Shown: positions 28,106-37,169 of the stretch, in pieces
How positions within the stretch are numbered: the first letter of the stretch is position 1
Layout of the letters: every line of letters starts with the position of its first letter
NCBI RefSeq assembly: GCF_048551375.1
Contig: NZ_JBLYZJ010000009.1
Coordinates: forward strand, 42,065 to 106,064
Source: Faucicola sp048551375
GTDB lineage: Bacteria > Pseudomonadota > Gammaproteobacteria > Pseudomonadales > Moraxellaceae
Length of the DNA: 64,000 nucleotides
Direction: 5' to 3'
Made by a program: the position numbers and the translations under genes
The notes under the pieces: model-generated
The model's database searches: none
What the model was told of the DNA's origin: nothing
Seen by the model: only the letters and a program-made list of their open reading frames with translations

Positions 28106-29434
28106 TTACCAATATAACACCCAACCATTTTCCACAGGTACTCGTGGGTCGCTGTTAATTTTGTCTTTAAGGGCTAAGGCCGCCACTTTGCCGTTTTCAG
28201 GCCCAACTACCACTCGTACGCCTCGGCTGGTTTGACTGGTTTTGACACGATAGCCAGCGGATTGCAGTTTTTTGGCAATTTCATCGGCTTTCTTTTGGTC
28301 AGTGGCAAGGGCGATTTGTACGCCAAATGTGCCTTTGGCATCGGTTTCTTTGACGGTTTGACGAGCTTGTTTGAGTTTGTCTTGAGCAAGTTTGTAGGCT
28401 TGTTTTTCGTCTTGTTTACGTTTGGCTTCAAGGGCTTGGGCTTGTTGTTTTGCCAAGGCTTCTTGTTTTTTGCGATTAATTTCGGCTTGGCGTTGTTGCT
28501 CTTGCTGTTGGGCTAGTAATATGGCTTCTTGTTTTTTACGAGCGATTTCTTGTTGGCGTTGCTGTTCTTTTTGTACCGCTTCTTGTTTTTTACGGTTGAT
28601 TTCAGCTTGACGTTGTTGGGCTTGTTGTTGCTCACGTTGGTGTGCTAATTGTTGTAGTGATTGGGCTTGCTTTGCATTTGGGATGACAAGGTTTTGTCCC
28701 ACATGAAGTGTGCTATTGGTAGATAGCCCATTTGCCATTGCCAACGCTTCTACAGGGACATTATAACGGCGAGATAAGCCAATTAAGCCCTCCCCTGCTT
28801 TAACTTGATAAGAAGAAGGGTTTGTGGCGGTTGTTTTTACCACAGGTTTGGTGGGGGTTTGTTCAATTGGTTTAACTGTTGCTGGTACAGTAGGTTGTGG
28901 TCTTGGTGTCACAGCCACGGTGGTCGGTATTGGTTTTGGCGAAGGAGCTTGGGTAACAGGGGTGGCTGGTTGAGCTACTGCTTGCGGTGTTTGGCTATTG
29001 ATAGTATTGATTGCCGTTGGGCGTGGGGTAACGACTGGGGTAGTAATTGCCGTGACTGAGGTATTATTGGCTGTGACTGTACTGGCTGGTTTGGTCGTAT
29101 ACAGTTGATTTTCGGCACGACTGCGTGCCAACGCTTCTGCTTCAATACGTTGTTGTTCGGTTAGGTATTGTTGAGCTGCTTGTTCTTGGGCTTCAACCCG
29201 TTGTTCACGTAGTTTTTGTTTTTCGGCAAGAATGTTTTTTTCGGTTTGCATATCCGCTGTCAATGGGTTAGTACCCACAACTGAGGCGGTAGGGTTTGAA
29301 GCGACAAGACTGGTTTCTGCGTCCGATGAGGGATTGGGGTTGGCATTCATCACTTGATGAACGGTAGCATATAGCAGAACGCTACCACCCAAAAATACAG
29401 AACTACCTAAAATTGCTTGTTTTGAAAATTTCAT
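28106..29434 (-). CDS. LysM and SPOR domain protein (DedD-position)
   Basis: A membrane-anchored or secreted cell wall protein of about 442 residues: N-terminal hydrophobic segment (about 8-27), a long Thr/Pro-rich linker, one LysM domain (about 205-250, YQVKAGEGLIGLSRRYNVPVEAL then NLVIP), a Gln/Arg/Lys coiled coil with repeated EINRKKQEA units, and a C-terminal SPOR domain (about 365-440, FGVQIALATDQKKADEIAKKL). Both end domains bind peptidoglycan; SPOR domains home to denuded septal glycan. It follows folC, the place of dedD in Pseudomonas and E. coli, but the added LysM makes it a different architecture. The ATG was preferred over an upstream TTG because GAGG is well placed. Confidence 0.85.
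   Translation of the reverse strand: MKFSKQAILGSSVFLGGSVLLYATVHQVMNANPNPSSDAETSLVASNPTASVVGTNPLTADMQTEKNILAEKQKLREQRVEAQEQAAQQYLTEQQRIEAEALARSRAENQLYTTKPASTVTANNTSVTAITTPVVTPRPTAINTINSQTPQAVAQPATPVTQAPSPKPIPTTVAVTPRPQPTVPATVKPIEQTPTKPVVKTTATNPSSYQVKAGEGLIGLSRRYNVPVEALAMANGLSTNSTLHVGQNLVIPNAKQAQSLQQLAHQREQQQAQQRQAEINRKKQEAVQKEQQRQQEIARKKQEAILLAQQQEQQRQAEINRKKQEALAKQQAQALEAKRKQDEKQAYKLAQDKLKQARQTVKETDAKGTFGVQIALATDQKKADEIAKKLQSAGYRVKTSQTSRGVRVVVGPENGKVAALALKDKINSDPRVPVENGWVLYW
28440..28640 (-). repeat. Imperfect repeats coding the NRKKQEA coiled coil
   Basis: Three to four units of about 50 bp sharing 'gcttcttgttttttgcg' type blocks encode (E)INRKKQEA / IARKKQEA repeats in the LysM-SPOR protein. 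They keep the heptad pattern of a charged coiled coil and may vary in number among strains. Confidence 0.65.
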
Positions 29435-29656
29435 CAAATCCTCTTACTGGTTGAAACCCTTCCCTTTAGGGAAATACAATACTATTGGGAGGGGCGTAAC
29501 CCTTTCCAATTTGTTTGCAATTCACGTTGCACACGTGGATTGAAACATCACGCTGACCCAACGCTGTGATTAATGCCTTTGTTAATGCTAGAAATTGTTA
29601 GTTATTTTATATTAACTGATATTGACAAAATAATAAACGTTTTCATTGGGTTTTTC

Positions 29657-30979
29657 CTATTTTTGGGCAAAATATGGCTGGTTTTCTAATGTGTGTAATA
29701 CCTCACCAATGGTATGAAATGAGCCACAAACCAAAATCATGTCATCAATTTGGCTATGCTCAAGTGCGGATTGGGTGGCTTGTGCCAAGGTATCCACCAA
29801 ATAAACAGTTTGAAAGTGTGGATTTAATGCGGTAGCAAGTTGAGCTTTGGCAGTGGCTCGAAAATGGTCGATAACCCCACTATGTACTGTGTCAATTGGC
29901 AAGGTTTGGAGTTTTGACAAAACTTTTTCGATATCTTTATCCGCTAACATCGAAAAAACCAAATGCAGTTTTGCAGTCGGATGGGTATCTTGGTAGTTTT
30001 TCCAAAATGGCAAAAATTGACCCAATAAAAAATCAATCCCATGTTCATTGTGCGCAACATCAAACACCCATTGACGCTCGGCAAGGTAGCGTGTATCAAA
30101 GCGTCCTGCCAGTCGAATGTTTGGCATTGCTTGGGCGATATGCGATTGGGTAATATTCAAACCACTGGCAAGTAAAGCGGTAATCGCTGTGGCGGTATTG
30201 TGGATAGATAAATTGGGCTTTGGCAACGACAACGTAACAGCAGAATTGCTGTATTGCCAGTTATCGAGATTTTCTTGGTAAGCAAATTCTTGATAAGCAA
30301 AATCTTTGGCATAGTGAATTAATTTGGCTTGGTGCTGTGCAATCAATGGCGGTATGGTGTTTGGCATATCGCTTTCACCATACACAAGGGTAATGCCATC
30401 ACGCAAAATCCCTGCTTTTTCCACCCCGATTTTTTCACGGGTATCGCCTAACCAATCGACATGGTCAATGCCCACATTGGTAATCACGGCTAAATTCGGC
30501 TCAATGACGTTGACAACATCTAGCCTGCCCCCTAGCCCAATTTCGAGTACCCATACGTCACAATCACTTTGACTAAAAATCAAAAAGGCGGATAAGGTGG
30601 TCATTTCAAAAAATGATAAGGTCAAACCACAATCAAGGCGTGCTTGTTCGACTTGGGCAAAGGCATTGATAAGGGTTTGGTCATCGACCATCTCGCCATT
30701 GATTTTCACACGTTCATTAAATACCAATAAATGCGGTGACTGGTATAGGGCGGTTTTGTAGCCTGCGGTTTGGCAAATTTGGGCGATGGTGGCGGTGGTC
30801 GAGCCTTTGCCGTTTGTGCCTGCAACAGTGAAAACATAGGCATCGGTTTTTCCAATACCCAATTTCTCAAAGACAGGGATGACTCGCTCTAAGCCCATAT
30901 CAATGGCAGAAACGTGAATACCCTGCATATAGTTAAGCCAGTCGGTTAAAGTGCTGTCAACAGTGGAAATTTTTTGCAT
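29657..30979 (-). CDS. folC: Folylpolyglutamate synthase / dihydrofolate synthase
   Basis: Adds glutamate to dihydropteroate and to tetrahydrofolates with ATP. P-loop VAGTNGKGSTTATIAQI (about residue 55), SPHLLVFNERVKINGEMV, the Mur-ligase-type omega region EIGLGGRLDVVNVI and the C-terminal ligase domain with VFSMLADKDIEKVL. About 440 residues, normal. The ATG chosen follows an upstream in-frame TTG; neither has a strong ribosome site. Order accD-folC-SPOR is conserved. Confidence 0.95.
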   Translation of the reverse strand: MQKISTVDSTLTDWLNYMQGIHVSAIDMGLERVIPVFEKLGIGKTDAYVFTVAGTNGKGSTTATIAQICQTAGYKTALYQSPHLLVFNERVKINGEMVDDQTLINAFAQVEQARLDCGLTLSFFEMTTLSAFLIFSQSDCDVWVLEIGLGGRLDVVNVIEPNLAVITNVGIDHVDWLGDTREKIGVEKAGILRDGITLVYGESDMPNTIPPLIAQHQAKLIHYAKDFAYQEFAYQENLDNWQYSNSAVTLSLPKPNLSIHNTATAITALLASGLNITQSHIAQAMPNIRLAGRFDTRYLAERQWVFDVAHNEHGIDFLLGQFLPFWKNYQDTHPTAKLHLVFSMLADKDIEKVLSKLQTLPIDTVHSGVIDHFRATAKAQLATALNPHFQTVYLVDTLAQATQSALEHSQIDDMILVCGSFHTIGEVLHTLENQPYFAQK

Positions 30980-31002
30980 TTTTATAGTAACCAATTTTCA
31001 AT

Positions 31003-31035
31003 AAAAAAAGCGTATTAAGATTATACGCTTTTTTT
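31003..31035 (-). terminator. Terminator after accD
   Basis: A perfect 13-bp stem AAAAAAAGCGTAT / ATACGCTTTTTTT with a 7-nt loop, flanked by A and T runs on both strands, in the accD-folC gap. It would end minus-strand transcripts from accD and separate folC from the trp-accD group. Confidence 0.85.
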
Positions 31036-31059
31036 TACCATCAAAACATCTTAGGATTT

Positions 31060-31153
31060 GTATAATAACTTAAATCAAAAACAACATTTTGAAAATTTGG
31101 GCATATACAATACGCCCCTACAGAGCCATCTTACTTTTAGTTGACACGACTAT
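31060..31153. repeat. GGGCGTAT palindromic repeat, copy b
   Basis: A degenerate core GGGCATATACAATACGCCC followed by CCTACAGAGCCATCTTA. The right end, TTAGTTGACACGACTATA, overlaps the last five codons and stop of accD, so the repeat may have supplied the C-terminus of that protein. Confidence 0.55.
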
Positions 31154-32051
31154 AGTAAGTCAGTTTTTCTAACATTCTAGCAATAGTATCTCTCAGTTGA
31201 TGACGGTGTACCACTTGGTCAACCACACCATGTTCTGCCAAAAACTCAGCTCGTTGAAACGGCTCATCCAACACCTCACGCACGGTCTGCTCAATCACAC
31301 GCTTACCTGCAAAACCAATCATGGCTTTTGGCTCGGCAAGGTGGACATCACCTAGCATGGCAAGGCTGGCAGTCACGCCACCATATACAGGGTTGGTCAA
31401 TACCACGATATACGGAATCCCTGCCAAACGCAATCGCTCAATCACAGTTGCTGTGCGAGCCATCTGCATAAGGGACAGTAAGCCCTCTTGCATTCTCGCC
31501 CCACCGCTGGACGCAAAACATACCAATGGCTTCTGCTCGGCAAGGGCTTTTTCGCCTGCCAATACAAAACGGTCGCCCACCACTGACCCCATCGAGCCAC
31601 CCATAAACTGAAAGTCAAAGGCACACGCCACCACATCGAGGTTTTTGAGCTTGCCTGTCATGGCAATCAAGGCTTCGGTTTCGCCTGTTTTGGCTTGGGC
31701 TTCTGCCATGCGGTCTGGGTAGGCTTTGCTATCGACAAAGCCGAGGGGATTACCTGCTTGGTATTGTTGCCCCAGTTCGTCTTGGATTTCATCAAAAAAC
31801 CAATTTAGGCGTTTACGTGCGGTCATCGCCATGTGTTCATCGCAATGGGGGCAAATAAATTGGTTAAAACTCAAGGCGGTATTGGTGGTCAAAGCATTGC
31901 AATTGGGACAACGAGTTGACGGTTCAGTTTCGACCGCTGATAAATTTTGTTTTGGGCGTGGCTGAATAGTTGGTAATGGGCGGTGTAGCCATGTTTCTGA
32001 TAGTTGTTGACCCATTGTGACAGGGGCATCGGTTGCGGTTTGGGCGGTCAT
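31137..32051 (-). CDS. accD: Acetyl-CoA carboxylase carboxyltransferase subunit beta
   Basis: Part of the enzyme that makes malonyl-CoA for fatty acid synthesis. Four-Cys zinc finger (CPNCNALT...FICPHCDEH, about residues 48-74), then FVDSKAYPDRM and the crotonase-type core: ALIAMTGKLKNLDVVACAFDF, FASSGGARMQEGLLSLMQMA and NPVYGGVTASLAMLGDVHLAEP. Ends in LEKLTYYSRVN. 304 residues, normal. AAGGA precedes the start. The gene is usually next to trpA; here LysE intervenes. Confidence 0.97.
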   Translation of the reverse strand: MTAQTATDAPVTMGQQLSETWLHRPLPTIQPRPKQNLSAVETEPSTRCPNCNALTTNTALSFNQFICPHCDEHMAMTARKRLNWFFDEIQDELGQQYQAGNPLGFVDSKAYPDRMAEAQAKTGETEALIAMTGKLKNLDVVACAFDFQFMGGSMGSVVGDRFVLAGEKALAEQKPLVCFASSGGARMQEGLLSLMQMARTATVIERLRLAGIPYIVVLTNPVYGGVTASLAMLGDVHLAEPKAMIGFAGKRVIEQTVREVLDEPFQRAEFLAEHGVVDQVVHRHQLRDTIARMLEKLTYYSRVN

Positions 32052-32211
32052 GGGAAGTCCTTTTTAATTCGCTAAATTCAGTGTACAAGCATAGACTCAA
32101 AAGTTATCTGTCTATGCTAACTGATTTTTTGATAAATTGCCATGAGGAAAGTTATGTTGATTGGAAAATGACAAGGTAAACGATTTGCATTTTTCTACAT
32201 CCAACTATTCG

Positions 32212-32859
32212 TTATTTCACCAATAACTTTGAACCCAGTTGCAGTTTAATCGCCGTCATCACCGTGGCATACACAGCCACACACGCCAACACAGCCCCTG
32301 ACAACTTATTAATAACATTGGCAATTTTATTGTTTGTCACTTTAGAAAACAGCAACGAATACACCGACAAAATCCCATAATCCAACACCACCCAAATACT
32401 CACCAAAATCCCCATCGCCAACAGTTTATCTTCCGCCACGCCAAAAAACATCGGGAAAAATGCAATAAAAAATAACACATCTTTGGGATTGGAAATACCG
32501 ACCAAAAAACCATCTTTAAAGAATTTTTTATCGACTGACGGACTATTGGTTTGCTTATTTAAATTGATTTCCACCCTATCTTTTAAAATACCAATCGCAA
32601 AATACAACACATACAACGAGCCAAACAACGTCAGCCATAGCAACGCCTGTTCGCTAATCGCAAATAGCCCTTGAATCACCGCCATTGATAAGGCTATCAG
32701 CAACAGCGAAGCGGTATTTGTCCCTGCGACCGTTTTGATACCTGCCTTAAAGCCATATTTGGTACTGGTATTCGCTACCATCACAGTAACAGGACCCGGT
32801 GTGCCTAAAAATAAAATAATCGCTGAAATATAAGCGATGATTAGGGGAGTATTTATCAT
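32212..32859 (-). CDS. LysE/RhtB family amino acid exporter
   Basis: A 215-residue inner-membrane protein with six predicted helices and the family signature AIILFLGTPGPVTVMVAN at the N-terminus; KDVLFFIAFFPMFF in the middle is also typical. Probably exports an amino acid or similar small metabolite; the substrate cannot be told. The start was moved 17 codons inside a longer frame because AAGGA lies just before this ATG and the shorter form begins in the usual place. Lies between trpA and accD, on the same strand. Confidence 0.85.
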   Translation of the reverse strand: MINTPLIIAYISAIILFLGTPGPVTVMVANTSTKYGFKAGIKTVAGTNTASLLLIALSMAVIQGLFAISEQALLWLTLFGSLYVLYFAIGILKDRVEINLNKQTNSPSVDKKFFKDGFLVGISNPKDVLFFIAFFPMFFGVAEDKLLAMGILVSIWVVLDYGILSVYSLLFSKVTNNKIANVINKLSGAVLACVAVYATVMTAIKLQLGSKLLVK

Positions 32860-32929
32860 CCTGCGTTCCTTATGGGCTTTAAAAACAAGGTTAAATGGTG
32901 CGTAAAACATACCCTTTGATTTTGAAATT

Positions 32930-33019
32930 TATAGCATTAAATCAGAAATAACCTTTTGATATCTTGGGCGTATGCAATACGCCCCTACAAAACCTATGTA
33001 ATCTCTCATTTAAACAAAT
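32930..33019. repeat. GGGCGTAT palindromic repeat, copy c
   Basis: Left end TATAGCATTAAATCAG, core GGGCGTATGCAATACGCCC, then CCTACAAAACCTATG and right end CATTTAAACAAATA. The arms match the copy at 50.7-50.8 kb. It separates trpA from the lysE-like gene. Confidence 0.8.
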
Positions 33020-33025
33020 AAAAAA

Positions 33026-33841
33026 TCATAAATTATCAATGGCTTGTCGTAATTCATCCATTTTTGCCAAAATATTGGCTTTTGCGGTGGCGATTTTGGC
33101 ACTATCATCGCCCACATCGGCAAAGTGCTTGACTAGCTCACTACCAACAATCACGCCATCCGCAAACTTGGCAACGGCTTTGGCAGATGCCCCATCACGA
33201 ATGCCAAAGCCCACACAAATAGGCAAATCAGTGCTGTCTTTAATCGCTTGCACTTGCTTGCCGACTTCATCAGTATCAAGCGTGTTTGAGCCTGTCACGC
33301 CTTTCACCGATACATAATAAATAAAACCACCGCCATGTTTTAGCACTTGCTCACGGCGTTGTGGTAAGGTCGTTGGGGCAAGCAAAAAGATTTCGTTCAT
33401 GCCATGATTTTTTAGGTCTTGGGTAAACTCGCCTGCTTCTTGGGGTGGTAAATCGACCATTAGTAAGCCGTCCGCCCCTGCATCTTGGCAGAGTTTTAGG
33501 AAGTTGTCATAGCCGATGATTTCAACTGGGTTGAGATAACCCATAAACAGCACAGGCGTGGTGGTGTTGGTTTTGCGGAATTCTTTGACCATTTCAATCG
33601 CTTGGCGTGTGCTTGTGCCACCTGCTAAGGCTCGCTCGCCAGCCAATGAAATAGTTTGACCGTCTGCCATTGGGTCGGAAAATGGCAAGCCGACTTCGAT
33701 GATGTCTGCACCGTGTTTGACTAGGTCTTGCATGAGTTCAACGGTGACGGTTGGGTTTGGGTCACCTGCCATAATGTATGGGATAAGGGCTTTTTTGTTT
33801 TGCTGTTTTAATGTGGCAAAAGTGGTTTCAATTCGGGTCAT
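33026..33841 (-). CDS. trpA: Tryptophan synthase alpha chain
   Basis: Cleaves indole-3-glycerol phosphate to indole and glyceraldehyde 3-phosphate. Catalytic Glu lies in DIIEVGLPFSDPMADG with the Asp in MVDLPPQEA, and the phosphate site is VGFGIRDGASA. The chosen ATG gives 271 residues with the normal N-terminus TRIETTFATLKQ; an upstream in-frame start would add 19 residues of AT-rich flank and is unlikely. It begins 10 nt after the PIN-like gene, so its translation may depend on that gene. Confidence 0.97.
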   Translation of the reverse strand: MTRIETTFATLKQQNKKALIPYIMAGDPNPTVTVELMQDLVKHGADIIEVGLPFSDPMADGQTISLAGERALAGGTSTRQAIEMVKEFRKTNTTTPVLFMGYLNPVEIIGYDNFLKLCQDAGADGLLMVDLPPQEAGEFTQDLKNHGMNEIFLLAPTTLPQRREQVLKHGGGFIYYVSVKGVTGSNTLDTDEVGKQVQAIKDSTDLPICVGFGIRDGASAKAVAKFADGVIVGSELVKHFADVGDDSAKIATAKANILAKMDELRQAIDNL

Positions 33842-33851
33842 AGTATATATC

Positions 33852-35279
33852 TCAAGAATTAATAACGTATCTTTTATTGTACAAAGGTGTAAAAACATTA
33901 GATTCTATAATATCAATATAGCCAATAGTAAAAGTAACATTCATGTTTCTATCAGTATAAATAAACCTACTATCTAATACCTCTTCAATCACACTTCTTA
34001 ACCTTTCCCGAATATCACTCATGGAATTTATCAAAATGTCTTTCATTGGCAATACAATAATTACATGATATTTTACATCTTTAGATTCCAAATCAGCAGT
34101 TACTGTACTAAAATGCTTCTCGATAGAATTCACAAAATATTCAATTACCTGTTTATCAATTCTATTAAAATCTATATATCTATATGATATCAATGTCTTA
34201 TCATCATTTACTGTATGTGCACTAAAATCGAAACCAAAATCGCTGAATTTTAAGAAATTTACAATAAAATATTCTTCTTCCAACCATGTAAAGAGCTGTA
34301 ATTCCATTTCTTTTTCACTAAATCTTGAGTTTATCTTCAGCCGACTACTCATAGTATGATTCACTTTGCCTACATCTTTAATTATTTCTTCAGATAAAGA
34401 AGTGTTAAGCATTTTTCTAGCATTTTCTAAAAACGATTCAGTGTTATAAATATAAAAATTTTCAACATCGCTTTCATGGCAAATTTCTGCTACTAATTCT
34501 GGTCTCGCAGAAATAACTTTTCCACTGACAGAAAGCATCCAATCATCTTTAGTATCATCAGTGATTAAAATTATATGTTTTTCGTTTTTTTCTTCAGCAT
34601 ATTCAATTAATTGCTTCCATAAAATTAAGTCACCAAATCCTGCCCTATAAAATAGACCATCATATCTATAATCATCTTTATTATTTGACTTCACGTTGTT
34701 TATGTCTTTAAAACTTGGTGGAATATTATTTTTCGCCCTTTCTTCACCATCCTTAAAAACATCATTAAGCCATTTTTGATTTTCAGGCTTTTTACCAACT
34801 TTGTTTTTGAATAGTTCTAATACTTTATTTAATGTTTCATCTTCATTTAAAGAGTTTGATAAACTTTTTTCTTTAATCTTATTCAATTCTTCCAAAACTT
34901 TGTTAGATAAATTTTGAAATTGTTCTAAAATAGGTTCTGCTTGAATATCTGAATGACGTTTATCAAGCTGTAATGCTTTATATTTCTTCTCAATATCGTC
35001 TATAGAGACTCTAATTGAACTCTTAAAATCATTCAAAACCTTATTTTGCTCTGAGATGACACTTAACCTATTCCTGTGAAACTCAAGTGCTACTTGATAA
35101 GGAATCCAAACTTTATCATTAATCTTATATAGAATCTCTAAGACTGCATCTCTCGTTTCCTTTTTATATCTATACAAGTTTAAAAGCACATTTGTATCAA
35201 ATACAAATACTCCCTCATCCCACATTTTTTTGAATTCATCGTCAGTTGGTCGATAATAACCTTTAAACATATCCTTCAT
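33852..35279 (-). CDS. PIN-like nuclease domain protein (DUF4935/PIN_8-like) inside the trp operon
   Basis: A large 475-residue protein. The first 280 residues look like the PIN-like domain of the DUF4935/PIN_8 type: YRPTDDEFKKMWDEGVFVFDTNVLLNLY (first acidic residue), VWIPYQVALEFHRNRL (Glu) and HIILITDDTKDDWM (last Asp cluster), with a long helical insertion (about 95-215). These would form a metal-dependent RNase-type site. The C-terminal 190 residues are of unknown fold. The gene is very AT-rich compared with trpA and trpB on either side and fits exactly between them: it starts 2 nt after the trpB stop with GAGG in place, and ends 10 nt before trpA. It is thus read with tryptophan genes but looks acquired. 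No cognate antitoxin is seen. Target unknown. Confidence 0.75.
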   Translation of the reverse strand: MKDMFKGYYRPTDDEFKKMWDEGVFVFDTNVLLNLYRYKKETRDAVLEILYKINDKVWIPYQVALEFHRNRLSVISEQNKVLNDFKSSIRVSIDDIEKKYKALQLDKRHSDIQAEPILEQFQNLSNKVLEELNKIKEKSLSNSLNEDETLNKVLELFKNKVGKKPENQKWLNDVFKDGEERAKNNIPPSFKDINNVKSNNKDDYRYDGLFYRAGFGDLILWKQLIEYAEEKNEKHIILITDDTKDDWMLSVSGKVISARPELVAEICHESDVENFYIYNTESFLENARKMLNTSLSEEIIKDVGKVNHTMSSRLKINSRFSEKEMELQLFTWLEEEYFIVNFLKFSDFGFDFSAHTVNDDKTLISYRYIDFNRIDKQVIEYFVNSIEKHFSTVTADLESKDVKYHVIIVLPMKDILINSMSDIRERLRSVIEEVLDSRFIYTDRNMNVTFTIGYIDIIESNVFTPLYNKRYVINS

Positions 35280-35281
35280 AA

Positions 35282-36508
35282 TCAAACCTCAATCCCATCA
35301 CGTTTCATCACGGTATGCAAATCTTTATCACCCCGTCCTGACAAATTGACAATAATCGTTTGGTCGGGTCGCATGGTTTTGGCAAGTTTTAACGCATAGG
35401 CAATGGCGTGCGAACTCTCCAACGCTGGGATAATGCCCTCTTTTTGGGTGCATTCTCGAAAGCCGTGCATCGCCTCTTCATCGGTAATCGCCACATACTG
35501 TACACGCTCCACATCTTTTAGGAAGCTATGCTCAGGCCCTACGCCAGGATAGTCAAGCCCTGCCGAAATCGAATGCGTTCCTAAAATCTGTCCATCATCA
35601 TCCGCCATCAGATACGTGCGATTGCCGTGCAACACACCCACTCGCCCTGCATTCAATGGAGCGGCGTGGTTGCCAGTTTCGACCCCATCACCGCCTGCTT
35701 CGACACCATACATTTTGACATCGCTATCATTTAAGAAGTCATGGAACAAGCCAATCGCATTGCTACCGCCACCGACACAGGCGACTAGGGCATCAGGTAA
35801 TTTGCCTGTTTTCTCGAGGTGTTGCTGTTTGGCTTCTTTGCCGATAATGGCTTGGAAATCTCGCACCAACATCGGATACGGATGAGGCCCTGCCACCGTG
35901 CCGATGACATAATAAGTGCTATCCACATTGGTCACCCAGTCACGCATGGCTTCGTTCATGGCATCTTTAAGCGTGCGTGTGCCAGAGGTAACAGGAATCA
36001 CGGTCGCCCCAAGTAACCGCATCCGATACACGTTCATGGCTTGGCGTTCGACATCGTCCGCCCCCATATATACCACGCATTCTAGCCCCAATCGTGCCGC
36101 AATGGTGGCTGTCGCTACGCCGTGTTGCCCTGCCCCAGTTTCGGCGATGATACGTTTTTTGCCGACCATTTTGGCGAGTAAGGCTTGACCAATGGTGTTA
36201 TTGACCTTGTGAGCCCCTGTGTGGTTAAGGTCTTCTCGTTTTAGGAAAATTTTTGCACCGCCTGCATCTTCGGTCAGACGTTTGGCAAAGTATAATGGAG
36301 TCGGTCTGCCGACATAATTGACCAAGTCTTGTTGAAATTCTTCCCAAAAAGCAGGGTCGGCTTTGGCGGTGTTGTAGATACGCTCGAGCTCTTCAAGGGC
36401 GGTCATCAAGGTCTCAGACACGAAGCGTCCGCCATGAATGCCGAAGTGTCCGCTGTCGTCTGGGTATTGGTTAAAGTCGCTGATGTTGTTTGGGTTGGTA
36501 AAGTTCAT
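35282..36508 (-). CDS. trpB: Tryptophan synthase beta chain
   Basis: PLP enzyme joining indole and serine. The PLP lysine is in LNHTGAHKVNNTIGQ, the phosphate loop is CVGGGSNAIG, and the C-terminal NLSGRGDKDL is intact. FGIHGGRFVSETLM opens the fold. 408 residues from the ATG preceded by AGGA; eight more residues would come from an upstream in-frame codon without a ribosome site. Normally followed directly by trpA; here the PIN-like gene lies between. Confidence 0.98.
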   Translation of the reverse strand: MNFTNPNNISDFNQYPDDSGHFGIHGGRFVSETLMTALEELERIYNTAKADPAFWEEFQQDLVNYVGRPTPLYFAKRLTEDAGGAKIFLKREDLNHTGAHKVNNTIGQALLAKMVGKKRIIAETGAGQHGVATATIAARLGLECVVYMGADDVERQAMNVYRMRLLGATVIPVTSGTRTLKDAMNEAMRDWVTNVDSTYYVIGTVAGPHPYPMLVRDFQAIIGKEAKQQHLEKTGKLPDALVACVGGGSNAIGLFHDFLNDSDVKMYGVEAGGDGVETGNHAAPLNAGRVGVLHGNRTYLMADDDGQILGTHSISAGLDYPGVGPEHSFLKDVERVQYVAITDEEAMHGFRECTQKEGIIPALESSHAIAYALKLAKTMRPDQTIIVNLSGRGDKDLHTVMKRDGIEV

Positions 36509-36590
36509 GGTTGTTCCTATTTTAATAATCAAAACATGATAATTTTGGCATGGTAAACTTACTTAAAAAATGTAATAAATTTTTGGTTTA

Positions 36591-37148
36591 TCAGCTATTT
36601 AACTTATCTCTAACCACCATCAAGGCAAAACCCAGTAAATTTAAGCCATTCCAATTTAACGGATTAGCAATTTTTTCATCATCTTTGGCAAGCCCAACGC
36701 CCCAAATTTTATCAAATGGACTAGCCTCCACCAACACACGATTACCTGTATTTAGCAAAAACGTTTTCAAATCTTCATGTTGGCTAAACTTGGCAACATT
36801 GCCATTCACCACAATGTCAAAACGCTGTGCATTCCACACTTTTTCATCAAAATTGGCAACTTTTCGCCCCAACTCTTTGGCTTTTTTTGGATGACGATTT
36901 TTAGGGCTAATAATTGCCTCAAACATCGCTTTATCACCGAATAACAACGCTTTTTGAGCCATCATATAATGTTCAGCCGTTGGGTATCGCACATCATCAA
37001 CGACAAAGGGCGAATCATACCATTGGCTAAAACAGGCATTACTCACCTGCCCGTCCGCTCGTGGCGTATGCCCCCAAAAGTATAGATATTTGAGTTTGTT
37101 TTTGGCTCGAAATTGACTAACAACCCAATCAATATCATATATTTGCAT
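36591..37148 (-). CDS. NADAR family (YbiA-like) protein
   Basis: A 185-residue soluble protein. Family motifs are clear: LYFWGHTP near the start, CFSQWYDSPFVVDDVRYPTAEHYMMAQKA, and the C-terminal IWGVGLAKDDEKIANPLNWNGLNLLG. NADAR domains act on N-glycosidic bonds: YbiA-type on riboflavin-pathway intermediates, and some reverse ADP-ribosylation of guanine in DNA. There is no DarT-like partner here, so the housekeeping type is as likely. AGGA 8 nt before the ATG. Between trpB and an SDR gene. Confidence 0.85.
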   Translation of the reverse strand: MQIYDIDWVVSQFRAKNKLKYLYFWGHTPRADGQVSNACFSQWYDSPFVVDDVRYPTAEHYMMAQKALLFGDKAMFEAIISPKNRHPKKAKELGRKVANFDEKVWNAQRFDIVVNGNVAKFSQHEDLKTFLLNTGNRVLVEASPFDKIWGVGLAKDDEKIANPLNWNGLNLLGFALMVVRDKLNS

Positions 37149-37169
37149 AATTTAAATCCTATTTATTCG

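Noticed and set aside
28440..28640. Possible CRISPR-like repeats
   Set aside because: The repeats are imperfect, in frame and encode the coiled coil of the LysM-SPOR protein; no unique spacers or cas genes are seen anywhere in the window.
33842..33898. Upstream start for trpA adding 19 residues
   Set aside because: The extension overlaps the end of the PIN-like gene, is AT-rich and unlike any TrpA N-terminus; the inner ATG gives the normal protein.
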